Assembly: GCA_944474755.1 (NCBI GenBank)
Contig: OX104112.1
Location: 434,001 to 498,000 of the forward strand
Reading direction: 5' to 3'
DNA from: Limnoperna fortunei
Lineage: Eukaryota; Mollusca; Bivalvia; Mytilida; Modiolidae
Length of the DNA: 64,000 nt
Shown: in pieces, positions 22,876 through 35,454 of the stretch
Layout: every line of letters starts with the position of its first letter
How positions within the stretch are numbered: position 1 is the first letter of the stretch
The notes under the pieces: model-generated
What the model was told of the DNA's origin: nothing
What the model saw: only the letters and a program-made list of their open reading frames with translations
Databases searched by the model: none
Made by a program: the position numbers and the translations under genes

Positions 22876-23351
22876 AACACAAATGTGAACGCTACCCATC
22901 TCACCCTAACTAATACTATTTAGACTCAGAAGGTACAAACACATCATCATTTTCTTGTAAATTTCATTTATTTGAAATCAACCACAGTACTGAAATTGAT
23001 TACAATGAACTCAGAAATACATTTATGATCAGGTTCATCAAACTTTCCTTACATTTCATTAAATACTCCAAAAGTCATTTACCGCAGTAGAGAGACCCCC
23101 TCGTATGTATGACTAGGACAGTTAATGAACAAATTCTTTCCCTGAAATTTCTACCACAGAATAAAAACAAAACAGTGATAAAAATACCAGAAGATTAATG
23201 GTTTTTTAATCTAAGAACTAGCAAAAAAAAGGATGCACTTGATTGGACACTTGATGTTTATATCTTACAGTTCCTGTTAGGCTTGTTTTTTTTACCATCT
23301 TTTTATGTCCTGCCAACTAAAGCTGGGGGACATATAGATATGTTTCTTTCC

Positions 23352-23545
23352 TTGTTTCTAGTTAGACGCCACTTTTCAGCTATATTTAATGGAGTCCAGA
23401 TTTTATTTGGGGGAGGAAGTTAGAGTACCTGGTAAAAATCACTTGACCTTCCAAACTTGTCAATTCAGGTCTAGCACTAAGGCTTACACAGACAAACTCT
23501 GTTTCACCAGTCATGTGATCAATAGTAGACTACCTTAACCACTCT
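23352..23545 (-). mobile_element. SINE copy
   Basis: 'CCACTTTTCAGCTATAT', 'TTTTATTTGGGGGAGGAAG' and the head relic 'ATGTGATCAATAGTAGACTA' with 'TTAACCACTCTAC'. Confidence 0.7.
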
Positions 23546-23579
23546 ACTGTTGGAATTAAATAATATATATAATTTATGG

Positions 23580-23935
23580 TACGAACTTATAGAAACAGGT
23601 AGAAATGTGAGGTCCTTCCTAGCATTTCCTATGTGTTTCGCGGCAAGTACAAATAAACTTTTAATTTTCTGACAATGTCGGAAAATATTGTTTTTGTCCT
23701 GCTACCCTAAATTACATTTTACACAGATGGGAAAACATGATAATAGTAAACTTCTAGCTGATTTCTGTCTCGAAATTCTGGACGTGTATTCTAGTGATAG
23801 CCTGACGTCACAAACATATTCGACAACATGTCGTCAACCAGAATAGAACACTACATATCATAAGAAGTGAGGGCTATGGTACCAGGAGAATTTATTCGAA
23901 TAAAGCAAAAATTTGGCTTAATTTATTGGACAGTA
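23580..23935. mobile_element. Dispersed repeat R1, copy 2
   Basis: Aligns with 1480-1790: 'CAGGTAGAAATGTGAGG', 'CGGCAAGTACAAATAAACTT', 'TTTTCTGACAATGT', 'ATATTCGACAACA' and 'GGTACCAGGA'. It lacks the left arm of the 30-bp inverted repeat seen in copy 1. No coding capacity. Confidence 0.6.
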
Positions 23936-24643
23936 AACGATAAATATGTATAGTCCCAAGAAATATGATGCTTGATAACTGTTATAACATTATCTGATTA
24001 TTCAAGTGTATGCTTTAATATTCATTATAAATTTTTTACTGAAAAACAATCGAAAAACCATTATAACTACTCCAAATATACCAGTGAAAAATAACCACCA
24101 ATATGTTGATTAAATGGTTGGTTGGTAACCACCAATATGTTGATACCAATTGGTTGGTTGAGCACGTAACTACTTATTAATTTTACAAAATAAATTTTTT
24201 TTAACTATAACAGTCTACATTGACACATAATAAATCATATTTATCGTCTATACTAATTCAAACAAACATCTGTATGAATAAAGTATGTTAATGGTCTCCG
24301 ATTTAAATACTTTCTATAACTAAAAGGGTTTTTCTCACGACACCCATTAATCTAGTAAACATTAAACATGATCATATATGAACAATAAGTAAAAAGGGGC
24401 AGATAACTAATTAATATTCCTGGATTAAAACTTTCTCTTTTCATTCAGCCTAATAATTTTTAATTAAATATCACAGAAAATAATACAAATATTCAGTTTG
24501 CAAAATGAAGTAACATTTTTAAAATAGTGTGGTGGAAGAGATTCATTAATCAAAAATATTTGTCAGTGTATGCACAAATGAATTTCTTAAACTATCCGTT
24601 TGTTGTATTGCCAACACCACCTCATTTATTGACAGTTTGTGTT
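23936..24643. other. AT-rich intronic DNA with a small duplication
   Basis: 'AACCACCAATATGTTGAT' occurs twice at about 24094 and 24127. Nothing else is seen. Confidence 0.4.
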
Positions 24644-24881
24644 TAGACATTTGACAAGAAGTTTATCCCTAACTTATATTAAGTTGTCATGAACCTGTCA
24701 AAGACATTTGACAACAAGTTTATCCCTAACTTATATTAAGTTGTCATGAACCTGTCAAAGACATTTGACAACAAGTTTATCCCTAACTTATATTTAGTTG
24801 TCATGAACCTGTCAAAGACATTTGACAACAAGTTTATCCCTAACTTATATTTAGTTGTCATGAACCTGTCAAAGACATTTG
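24644..24881. repeat. 57-bp minisatellite, about 4 copies
   Basis: The unit holds 'GACATTTGACAACAAGTTTA' and 'GTTGTCATGAACCTGTCAAA'. As 57 is divisible by 3, a plus-strand frame repeats a 19-residue motif (MNLSKTFDNKFIPNLYLVV). This is a repeat by-product. Confidence 0.9.
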
Positions 24882-25451
24882 GCCTGGCATTGATAAGTTA
24901 TGTGCTAGCACTGATTGATGCTGAAAATAAAATCACGTTTCAGCAGGATTTTTGTTTACAACTCATTACATGAGTCAACATAACAATAATATTTCCTAAT
25001 TCTGATGTTTTAAACAAAAATCATAAAATTGGATAAAACTATTTTACAGATATCTAATTCAAATTAAGTCCTTCACATGCCTCCCCCATTTTCTACTGTT
25101 GCCACACAGATTTTCCACACTGCAAACAAAAGGGTAGTGGGAGCAAGTAAAAATTTAATGAGACTGAAATCATGCTCTATGACAAATTAAATTCTAAAAA
25201 ATAAAACTTAATTATTCTGACCTAATAAAACCAAATATATGACTTACCTATAGTTCTATTGAAAACATTGTTTTTTAAATCTATTATACAGATTTTACAT
25301 CAATTTAAAGTAGTCTGAATTTTATTAATCTGTCCTAAATAAACAACTGTTTATCTCTAATCCATTTCATTAATAACTCCTGGTGAAGATGATATTCTAC
25401 AAATACAATATTAAACAATACTAGTTTCAACATAATCTTATCGTCTTTTGA

Positions 25452-25583
25452 TCTTTCCTGCAGTAAGTGGTACCATTTCAGGGTGGCCCATTGATCTTTC
25501 CCTGCAGTAAGTGGTACCATTTCAGGGTGGCCCATTGATCTTTCCCTGCAGTTAATGGTACCATTGCAGGGTGGCCCATTTTG
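25452..25583. repeat. 44-bp tandem repeat, 3 copies
   Basis: The unit contains 'TTCCCTGCAGTAAGTGGTAC' and 'CAGGGTGGCCCATTGATC'. Confidence 0.9.
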
Positions 25584-27124
25584 AATACATTTATATATCT
25601 TAATTTTAGTCTGTTTTGATGCCATATACATCTATTTAAGGTCATGTAAAAGTTGTAAACGGACAAGATACTATTTTAAATGAATTTTAAATGAATTGCC
25701 ACATGATTTAAAAAGCACTGAAAATACACAACTTTTTAAGTATGGTGTCAAAAAATATCTGACTCAAAGTAGAATTTATAGTGATGTCGGATTTATTTGA
25801 TTTTAATTGTACTGTTTTCATACACTTTTTCATTTTGAATTGTAAACTTTTAAATAAGATTGCTTTATACTTGTGTTATGCATGAGGGCCTCAGGGAAGA
25901 TTAGTTATAACACTAACTGTGTAACCCTCTTTAAATAAAGACTTTATTATTATTATTATTATTATTATAAACATTTTTGTTTCTCGTTGTTTGATTCATG
26001 ACAAGCAGACATTTATGATGTATGAGTCCCACTACTGATTTTTATACATGTTTTAAGACTAAATTAATTTCGCTAAAAAATTAATATAACAATTAATGTA
26101 AAATATGATTAAGAATAAATCTCTATATTTCCTTTTACATTTTGTTTCTGTCTTCATTTGAATTGTGTTTATTACCACTTCCAGCAATTTCATATGAAAG
26201 AAAAGACAGGATGAAAAAAACAGTGTCCCAGGCTTTAGCATGTTTTGTAAGGATAAAATCAAGAAGTTGTGTAACAGACGGACAGACAGGAACATTGATT
26301 TGCTTGTGCTGTAAATTTACCTAATCTCTCTGATACTGGTGATATAAATCAGGGATAATCTGACAAGACATGTAAGATAAAATAGCTTACAATGCAATTC
26401 TCCATATAATTTGCATTTTCAAGAGGGATAACTTTTATAAAACTGATTAATTGGTGCTTATCTTTTAACTTGTCAAAGATATTGTTGATTTTTACATAAT
26501 TTTACATAATGCCTGGCATTCTGCAGTGGACAATAGAAAAGGGATAAAAGAGAAATAAAAAAGATGTAATTAAAATTTGATTTATTTTTTGGTTAAAGTA
26601 TTCCGTTATATCTTGATGTCCAGTTTTATTGTGAGATATAGATCCTGTTGTGAATCCTTGATGTTTATAGAAAAAAAAATAAATGAATAAGCAAAATATG
26701 CAAAATAAATATTTAAAAAAAACGCTTTAGTTTACTGCTGTTCTTCACTCGAACATCACACACACAATATTCAAGATAATATTAATAGAGGTCTTTACAA
26801 GTTAAGTTTCTATGAAAACCAAAAGTTGTATGGCCGATAATGTTATAATTTCCAACACATACCACCTAAAGAATTTCTAATAAATAGTAGACAATTGATC
26901 AAAGTTTGATAAACAAACACTTTCTTTATCTTCCAATCTGAAGAGCTACTGGCTATATATGAAGATATTTGCTTGATAACAGCCTAATTTAGCTGTCACT
27001 AGTCCTTCCTTAGGCTTTAAAGTTACAGTATATTCACGACCTTTGTAAAATACTTTATAATTTGTCAACCTTTTTTGATTACCACAGCAATCTTTATGCA
27101 AGGTATATTCTCAAAAAGATATAT
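25584..27124. other. AT-rich intronic DNA with an ATT microsatellite
   Basis: (ATT)n lies at about 25947-25968 and a short SINE-like remnant at about 26160-26195. No supported gene. Confidence 0.4.
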
Positions 27125-27368
27125 ATTTTTTAAATGGTGTTTAACACCACTCACGGAAAATATCAGCTATATCATGGCATCCAGTTTTTATTGGGGAGTA
27201 AGCAGAAGTACCTGGAGAAAACCCCACACACTTTCCTGGACAAATGGCAATCTATAGTCAACCAAGATTGTAGTCAAGTACATCCTGCCCACAGTGAAAC
27301 CCACAACCTTAGTGATGACAGACCATGTGATCTATAGACTGCCTTAATCACTTGACCACCGAGGCCTC
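27125..27368 (-). mobile_element. SINE copy, near full length
   Basis: Tail 'GGTGTTTAACACCACTC', body 'TTTTTATTGGGGAGTAAGC', B-box region 'GTGAAACCCACAACC' and head 'TTGACCACCGAGGCC'. It is followed by a duplicated 48-bp flank. Confidence 0.75.
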
Positions 27369-27434
27369 TCCTTTTATAAAAAGATGACTGCCTTAATCAC
27401 TTGACCACCGAGGCCTCTCCTTTTATAAAAAGAT
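27338..27434. repeat. 48-bp tandem duplication spanning the SINE head
   Basis: 'GACTGCCTTAATCACTTGAC' through 'CTTTTATAAAAAGAT' occurs twice, exactly. The duplication includes the SINE 5' end plus flank, so it happened after insertion. Confidence 0.9.
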
Positions 27435-27792
27435 GTAACAATACAGATTCTAAAAATTAAAAAAGTGCAACAAAATGAAAGGCACAATGAAGGAGAAAAA
27501 TTAATTCATAAAATAAATAAATATTATGGAAAATGGAACCCAACAGAATTATGAAACTTCACTTTTCTGGTTTGAATGAACAAGAATAAGTTATCTCACA
27601 TTTTATATTAAACTTAAAACTTGTGTATTGCATTAAACTTCTAACACAGCAATGTTTGTCTCTTAAGTCACATGACCCCAAACCCAATTTTATTAATTCT
27701 GCATTATTCCACATAATTGTTATATCTTCATAAAAATAAAAACTCTGTATTTTGCCCATGCAGTGGTCGCTGAAATGTTGGCAAAATTTACA

Positions 27793-27896
27793 TGTATCAC
27801 ACAGTGGGGTGGGGGTGATGTATCACACAGTGGGGTGGGGGTGATGTATCACACAGTGGGGTGGGGGTGATGTATCACACAGTGGGGTGGGGGTGG
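27793..27896. repeat. 26-bp minisatellite, 4 copies, G-rich
   Basis: The unit is TGTATCACACAGTGGGGTGG + GGGTGA. Four exact copies give a G-rich strand with repeated GGGG/GGGGG runs that could form a quadruplex. Confidence 0.9.
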
Positions 27897-28176
27897 TCTT
27901 TGACTGATTAAGGATATTATGGACTAGTCAACTATCAACAAGGGCTCAGTTATAAAGCACACACACAGATGTTCCAGGTGAAGTTTTGGTTTTTACAATT
28001 TGCTTCGTGTGACTGTTCAAAGCCAGTGTTATATGCCATAGTATCATGTCCTTTACATTAAAACTAATTTTTGATGATTTATTCTTCTTTCTTTTCATGA
28101 TTACTTGATTGTGTGAGTTTTGCCTGTTTAGTTTATCTTGTTTTATATATCTAAAATGTATCCCTTAAATTCACTT

Positions 28177-28437
28177 TCATGGATAAATCTGCCAGATCCC
28201 ATAATGACTGTGAAATCCAGATGAGCACTCCAGATTTTTTATTTCAATTTTTATTACAGACAAAATGTGTCTCAGGACCACCATAAATGTCATCAATGAT
28301 CCTTTACCTTTCATAATACCTGACACCTGACCACAGACAAATATCTTTTTAACAGCCCATTCACAGCATTTACAATTACAATCTGACAAACTCGTCACTT
28401 TCTTTCCTGACCAGTCTAGTACCTAAATACCATTGAA
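28177..28437 (-). pseudogene. Cys-rich open frame of unknown origin, possible exon or relic
   Basis: Preceded on the minus strand by 'GGTATTTAG', an acceptor-like site, the frame reads VLDWSGKKVTSLSDCNCKCC, then EWAVKKIFVCGQ, and ends GFHSHYGIWQIYP before a stop (about 81 residues). The C-N-C-K-C-C cluster and Trp/Gly content look more coding-like than neighbouring frames. A possible donor (CAG|GTGTCAG) follows FVCGQ. I do not recognise the family. It may be a captured exon, a retroposed fragment or chance. Confidence 0.25.
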
Positions 28438-29970
28438 ATAATGAAGGATCCCTTTGTGGCAACATTCAATTATAAACCTTAACTAATTTAGTAGTTTTTA
28501 CCTGAAGACTTAATACTGATAAATAGAGTTAAACAATGTAGGTATTTTGATGTTAACATTTATTGATAAATTCATAGTCTAAAATAAACACATTGTCACA
28601 GATCAGTTTATCAGGACAGAATTTTTACATTTTGATTCCATTTTAATTTGAATATTTGTATTTATTTTAATTTCCTTTAAATCTCAATAGCTGAGCAACA
28701 TTGTCCATTTCGTCCTAACTTGGTATTGCAGTACACGACTGATTGTTGACGTCATATGCATTGATGACGTTGACTATAAAGGAATTCAAACAAGTGACGA
28801 CACTAATAATTGTGAATTGCAAATATTATTTGACTGCTGGTTAAATATTGTTTTTATAATATTAAATTAAAAATATAAGATTTACCCAAAAATCCAATAA
28901 TCTAACCAGCAATTGAAAAAATCCTCTGCCACAGAGACCCCAAAATATGATAGGCATGAATATCACTAAATGTTCCTGTCATGCAATCATTTTTGCTTTT
29001 TCTAAATGGATGTTATACACTACTTCAGCAATTTATCTGGTTCTGAATTCATTTTAGAACTTTTTGATAAACATCAAGTCCAATTGAAAGAAATAGCTGT
29101 TATTAAGTAAACAGAAATTTGGAATACTAAATACATGTATATTAAGTGACAGAACAAGTGTGAAAAGTCAGAAAAAACAATAATGCTGCTGTATTTATCT
29201 ATTTGTACATGCATTAAAAAATAAAACATCCGACATTAATGTCAATGTATTAAACTGATGTCAATTTTACCCGAGGTTGTAAATGAATCACAGGAAGTAG
29301 GGTAGCTATGTGTATCAGCATCCACCCAGGAATTAATCATTAACAAAACTTCCTCCACGTCACTTTTATTTTTGTAAGATTATTACCCGCAGGCCAATGA
29401 AATGAACACCAATTGTTTATTTTGATAATGAACTGAGCAGTACATATTTATTTCAGCATGTATGGGATACATTCTGCGTGAAATAATTTTTAACAAAAGC
29501 TGAACTAAGAATAACCATCCAATGGGTATTGCTGTATTGAAACTAGGTAAAACAAAATTGTTCGAGAAATGAAAATTATATACATGGAAAATGTTATTGT
29601 TAAAAGATTACTTGAAAGGAACGTGATTAAGGATTTAGGTACAAGTAAAATCATCAGGGTGTCATTACGGAGAAAGAACGGGGAGGATCTGAAATGGATA
29701 AAACAGCTAAAACCATTATTTCATTTTATCCTATAAAATGCACCTGAAATAGTACAGATCCTATTTCAAGTATTGCCTCCGGGTGGTTTATAACTTACAA
29801 AACATTATGTCTGTTAAAAAGATAATAAACTCTGTCAAGGATATCCCATTTTTATTTTAATGAAAGCCAATGAGGTCAAGAAGTCAAGAGGGGGAAAAAA
29901 GAAGGTTTCTGTCTATGAAAACCATTAAATTTCATACAAATAAAAACATGATTTTCAGTTTTAGACTCAC
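28438..29970. other. AT-rich intronic DNA, no feature recognised
   Basis: No repeat partner in the window and no supported frame. Confidence 0.4.
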
Positions 29971-30175
29971 TTGAGGTCGGGTGTGCTCCACTAGGGTTTG
30001 CTCGACACCTAACAATTGTCAAGATGTCAACACTGACACTGTATGTTTAATCCTGCCTTTAAGCAAAGTATGCTCCTAAAGATAAACAACTCGCTTTAAG
30101 CCAGACTCGAACTCGCAACCTCAGTGATAACATACCAGTGTTCAAAGTAGGAATAACTACCCTGTCACTGTGCCA
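29971..30175 (-). mobile_element. tRNA-derived SINE, diverged copy
   Basis: On the minus strand the head reads 'GTGGCACAGTGACAGGGTAG' and the B box 'GCGAGTTCGAGTCTGGC'. The body includes the complement of 'GGGTGTGCTCCACTAG' and 'GGGTTTGCTCGACACC'. The tail is missing. Confidence 0.55.
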
Positions 30176-30806
30176 CATTACAACTTTATAATTAACTTTA
30201 CTTACATGATGAAATATAGCTCAGCGGACGATATGGCTATCTTAATACATGTAAACAGTAACAGACTCAGGACTTTGTTAAAATAAAAACAGGAGGCCTA
30301 CAGTGTTACATTTAAATAACTATGAAAAAGCATATTTCATTTATTGATAATATCTTTTAAAAAGAAATATTCCATTCAACTGTAAACTTATTTCTGAGTA
30401 AAACTATTTCTCATACTACAAAACCAAGGTTATTTCATTTCCTTATACTGTCTTGGAATTATCCAGTCAACTTTAAAATTACTGTGTAATGCCTGGACAT
30501 AATCTGATATTGTAACTTTTTTTTAATTTTGTAATCAGATTAAAATGATCTCATTGTTAAATGTCTGAAATTGACAAATTAAGGATGATTGACTTCATGG
30601 GATATTTAGCTACTTGATTGATTTTATTACAATATTCATCGGTATGATAAGTTATTACAAAATCCTACACAAATGTCAATTGGAGGTATTGTCCACCATT
30701 GTATAAAAAAATTAATCAGACGTTCTATGCTCTTGTTAACTCCATGGGAGCAAACACTGAGAACACCAGACTTGGAAGGATACAGTCCACCAACATTAAA
30801 GTGAAT

Positions 30807-30866
30807 CAATTTAATAAAAAAAAATTTTGAGGGGAGAAAAGTGAAGATATAATTTTAATTAGATTG
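30807..30866. mobile_element. Tiny foldback MITE, copy 2 (9-bp TSD)
   Basis: The right arm 'GTGAAGATATAATTTTAATT' + AGATTG is identical to copy 1 (11523-11638). The left arm is shortened and decayed (CAATTTAATAAAA). The flanking direct repeat is AAAGTGAAT (30798-30806 and 30867-30875), exact. At 60 bp it has lost about half of the palindrome but kept both insertion borders. Confidence 0.85.
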
Positions 30867-30920
30867 AAAGTGAATGAAATTCCTTAAAATTTACATATTA
30901 TTTATCTACAAGTTGAATTT

Positions 30921-30938
30921 TTGGGGGGGGGGGGGGGC
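30921..30938. repeat. Poly-G tract
   Basis: A homopolymer of about 17 G. Length is likely to be unreliable in any assembly. Confidence 0.8.
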
Positions 30939-31467
30939 AATGAATTTTTTTAACAATTTTTTTTTTCTTTAAGGTCAAGTGACGGGTATAATTCATTGGA
31001 ATAAATTATTGATAAAGATGTAAATCAAAAATAGGTCATTGGCCAAACACTGGACATATCATGATTTTTGGAAATGCTACCGGTAGATTTGCATCTGACA
31101 TTAATTATGTTTTGCACATACTTGAGTTGATTTACTGACAACTTTGAGTATAAACCTTTAATTATTAAGTATGATATTATTGGCAAAATTCTCTAATAAA
31201 TATATCTTTTTTTTCAAAGAATGCAATGAAAGAGTGATACAGATTCTATGATTTACAGTACAAAATGATCCCTTGAGCCTTCCTAGTATACACATGTATG
31301 TATAAAGTGACAACTGCCTTAGTGGGGTGCCTTTCTTTTTCAATACTACCAAGATTTCAAGATTTTATTGATACACTCTGGCAGTATACACTGCAACAAG
31401 AGGACAGCATGAAAATAACATATATACAACATGGCAAAACAAAGACAATACTACCAAAGGTCGGGGG

Positions 31468-31560
31468 TTTCCTCCAGGTACTACGGCTTCCTCCACCAAA
31501 AAAAACTGGACGCCATAATATAGCTAAAAAATTGCTGAAAGTGGCGTTAAACAATTCTTT
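31468..31560 (+). mobile_element. SINE 3' fragment in plus orientation
   Basis: 'CCTCCAGGTACTACGGCTTC', 'ACTGGACGCCATAATATAGC' and 'ATTGCTGAAAGTGGCGTTAA' are the SINE 3' half. It is the only copy of the main family in the plus orientation here. Confidence 0.8.
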
Positions 31561-31950
31561 TTCTATTTGAGCTCCATTTGTTTTATTTATTATCCAGTCC
31601 ATATAATAATGTAAATAGTGACCTATGTCAAGCTTTGAATTTGTAATTTGTAAACACATGTAGATCAAGTGTATTAAAGAAACAATTATAAATAAACTAT
31701 ATCTTAAACTTAACCCTTTAACATGTTTACAAAATAGTCAACCATGGATTAAAGAAAGACAACTTCTGCTTGTCTCCAACTTACTTCAACTTATACCAAA
31801 AGTACATGTTGGTGCATATTTCTCCAGACCTGCAAGCAGTTTCTGTTTAATTAAAGTGCCGTCTTCATAACACAAAGTTTATTTTTCATACAGTTTCAAT
31901 CATTGCAATAATATTTGTACAACTATGTCAGGCCATTTAAAGTCTCAATT

Positions 31951-32332
31951 GACAGTGCTAAAGTAGAAACTAAATGAGGGCACTGAAAGATACCCTAATA
32001 CACACTGTTGACAATAAAAACTAAATGTACAGTGCTAAAGTAGAAACTAAATGAGGGCACTGAAAGATACCCTAATACACACTGTTGACAATAAAAACTA
32101 AATGTACAGTGCTAAAGTAGAAACTAAATGAGGGCACTGAAAGATACCCTAATACACACTGTTGACAATAAAAACTAAATGTACAGTGCTAAAGTAGAAA
32201 CTAAATGAGGGCACTGAAAGATACCCTAATACACACTGTAGACAATAAAAACTAAATGTACAGTGCTAAAGTAGAAACTAAATGAGGGCACTGAAAGATA
32301 CCCTAATACACACTGTTGACAATAAAAACCAG
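31951..32332. repeat. 77-bp minisatellite, 5 copies
   Basis: The unit contains 'ACAGTGCTAAAGTAGAAACT', 'GAGGGCACTGAAAGATACCC' and 'ACACTGTTGACAATAAAAAC'. Copies are almost identical (one T/A change, GTTGAC to GTAGAC), so expansion is recent. Confidence 0.95.
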
Positions 32333-34000
32333 CGCATTTAACTAATCTCTAGGGGTGGGAGATCATTTATATTACATAGGGTGTGTTGCATTATAATCAT
32401 GATTTGCTCAGCCACTCATGATTTACATAATATTCTGTGTATTTTTACAACCAAAGGTATTCCGGATACCTTGTTTCTATTTACGTGGGAAAAAAAATAT
32501 TGAAGCTATGTTTCTTTTTTCATGTATATTCAAGCTAAAAATAGACCTTTATATATGAGGCATGTTACTACATATAGATCCAGATAGTTGTTACGGTTTA
32601 ATTTTATTATTCAATGAATACACAATATGGGCAGGTGTACAGATTGCAAATTTAGATGCGTTGTAATATAACAATTAAGGACTTTATTTCAGTCAATATG
32701 CTTTATATCGACTTTGTACACAGATATTGACCTTTAACTTTGTCGTCTGTCAATATCATTCTACAAGGTCAATATAAAGCGTATTGATCTCTTCAAAAGT
32801 CCATAACTGCATAATATACAGGTTAACATATCAGGTATATATATCTATATACCAAGCTTGAAGTGAATCCAATTAAGCATTGTTCAAGTTATTTTCTGTA
32901 AAAGAAAAAAAAAACTATGGGATATTACACAACAATAAAGGACAGCAGAGTTACGGTTCTTGTACACTGTACTTTCAGTCATCACCAGGTACCGGTATAT
33001 CAAGTTTCAAGTGAATCCAAATCTAGCAGATTTCAGATTATTCCAGACAAGAAAAAACAATTTAAGGGAGATAACTCAAGGTAGAAATATGGATCTCCTA
33101 CTTGTAGCAATCTATCCAAGCTCCGAATTTTAAGTCAACATGTCCAGAGCAAACTATGATGAACGAAAGGATGAAACGCCAACTATATGCCTTCCTGATA
33201 ACATTCCTGATGATTTATAGAAATAGAAAATTTGGACATTGTTTCTTTAGTTGACCATAAAAAAATCGATGTACAACATATCATTGTTCCATTTAGCACA
33301 AAAACTCTACATGAAAATGCACGATCTAAAATAATTTTTTTTTTAATTCTATTTGGTCTACTTCAGGTAAACAGAGAATTTATTTGTTATTTGGAATACT
33401 GAGAGTGCCATCTTGATTAAAGTTATTTTTTCATTCAGCTGAATCCCAACAGTCCAATAAGAAGTTATATGACCCCACAACAGGTGCACTAACTCCTTTT
33501 ATCCAATTTTAAATCACTGCCTCAGGGCAAATTGTTTATCTCTAGTTTATCCACAATAAAGCATGACATTTAACAATTATTTGACAGTATATTTTTCTCT
33601 TGTAGACCAAATGTCCTATTAATAAAGTTATCACAAATTTAATGTGTAGCAATTAAAGTACCAGGCAGTAACCTTTACACTGAATTATTCATTTTGTTTT
33701 TAATATCTCATCATCTTCCAAGTTAACTGCTGGTTTTAATATCCATATTAAATACCAGTAAAAGCTTCCAGATTACAGGTTTAAAACATTTTATTAAGAG
33801 AATGTCAATGATAAAAATGTTGAGAATTTTTGTGTAATAATTCTTTGATCCCCTTTGCAGGTGGATTAATGTACTGACACTGGTATTGCTGATCATCTGA
33901 TGAGTATTATACAGAAGTCATAGATTAGCACTGGGTGTACATGATACCACTGTGATTTAGGTAGTCATCTACAACAGATCATGTGCTTGTCAATGTGACA
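32333..34000. other. Old dispersed-repeat-like DNA and AT-rich intron
   Basis: At 32690-32790 'AGTCAATATGCTTTATATCG' and the inverted 'GTCAATATAAAGCGTATTGA' form a diverged inverted repeat. Phrases such as 'GAAGTGAATCCAA' (twice, 32860 and 33010) and 'AAGGGAGATAACTCAAGG' are typical of old molluscan dispersed repeats. No coding region. Confidence 0.4.
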
Positions 34001-34071
34001 GGTTAGAGTATTACTGCAGGCAGGGTGTGCTTGACTAAAGACAGGGTTTGCTCGACTCCAACCTAAAAACG
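34001..34071. mobile_element. SINE fragment at the minisatellite border
   Basis: 'GGCAGGGTGTGCTTGACT' and 'TTTGCTCGACTCCAACCT' match the internal SINE segment also seen at 29980. The 61-bp minisatellite begins directly after it. Confidence 0.45.
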
Positions 34072-34667
34072 GTTTTCATTGGGTCCAGCATCCCCCACCC
34101 TCTTTCCCTGCTATACCTGGACATCCATAGGGCACTCCAGCTTCCCCCACCCCCTCTGTCCCTGCTATGCCTGGACATCCATTGAATATTCCAGCTTCCC
34201 CCACCCTCTGTCCCTGCTATGATTGGACATCCATTGGGTACTCCAGCTTCCCCCATCCCTCTTTCCCTGCTATACCTGGACATTCATAGGGCACTCCAGC
34301 TTCCCCCACCCCCTCTGTCCCTGCTATGCCTGGACATCCATTGAATATTCCAGCTTCCCCCACCCTCTGTCCCTGCTATGATTGGACATCCATTGGGTAC
34401 TCCAGCTTCCCCCATCCCTCTTTCCCTGCTATACCTGGACATCCATAGGGCACTCCAGCTTCCCCCACCCCCTCTGTCCCTGCTATGCCTTGACATCCAT
34501 TGAATATTCCAGCTTCCCCCACCCTCTGTCCCTGCTATGATTGGACATCCATTGGGTACTCCAGCTTCCCCCATCCCTCTTTCCCTGCTATACCTGGACA
34601 TTCATAGGGCACTCCAGCTTCCCCCACCCCTCTGTCCCTGCTATGCCTGGACATCCATTGAATATTC
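34072..34667. repeat. About 61-bp minisatellite with three-unit higher order, left part
   Basis: The subunit is 'CCAGCTTCCCCCACCCTCTG' + TCCCTGCTATGNNTGGACATCC + variable ATAGGGCACT / ATTGAATATT / ATTGGGTACT. The three subunit types alternate in a fixed order, giving a period of about 184 bp. The array is cut by the LTR element at 34668 and continues at 37248. Open frames on both strands are repeat artefacts. Confidence 0.9.
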
Positions 34668-35454
34668 TGTGACGGCGGTCGAGTGCAAATGACTATAAAC
34701 GGACAGACGGATGCAGTGATGCTGGCTTTAGTCCTCAAAATCACATAAACACTAATTGTACTAATCTACAGTTTATTAAATATATATACATCTCAATTAT
34801 ATACAGTCAATTTTACATCATAGTAGGAGGAATTCCTTTCACAAAATCAGGACCAAACATAACATTCAGGATATTCTAAATCCTATCGGCCAAACGCACA
34901 TGAGGTAACGGTTGAATATAATTCAACATAGTGGAATAACTAACAAATAATCCACCACAAAACACGCATAAATCCCATAACACAGAACACAGACTTATCG
35001 AAAGTCACGGGTTAACCATTAACCATTAAGTACATCCAAAAACATCTCATGGCTCATATCAAAATAACACCAAAGAATCTACTCTAACACTGCCACAACT
35101 GCCTCTTTTCTTCTTCCTCCTCCCCAACTAACAAACAACTTGGTACTTATATACCCAAGCCTTATCACCTGACCTCAATTATCTCCTAAAATTCTCCTAA
35201 CTTTCTCCTAAAATTCTCCTAACTTCCTCCTAACTTCCTCCTAATTTTCTCCTAATATTTACATCACCATAATAGTCAACAAACCATAAATCAGTTTAAA
35301 CATGCATATACAGAACTGATAAAAGATATCATATTACTACTTTCACTACTCCCAGACTAAGTTAATGACTTTAACACATGGACAATACATAGATTACACT
35401 ATAAAGACTAAAACAAAATTGCTTATCAATTGGACACAAATTATTATTATGACA
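34668..35454 (-). repeat. LTR, left copy (3' LTR in element orientation)
   Basis: 787 bp, identical to the right LTR except for position 35354. Contains a 'TCTCCTAAAATTCTCCTAAC' pyrimidine-rich run (about 35183-35260). Confidence 0.92.

Noticed and set aside
24746..24973. 75-codon plus-strand frame with repeated 19-residue motif
   Set aside because: Product of a 57-bp tandem repeat, a multiple of 3, without gene context.
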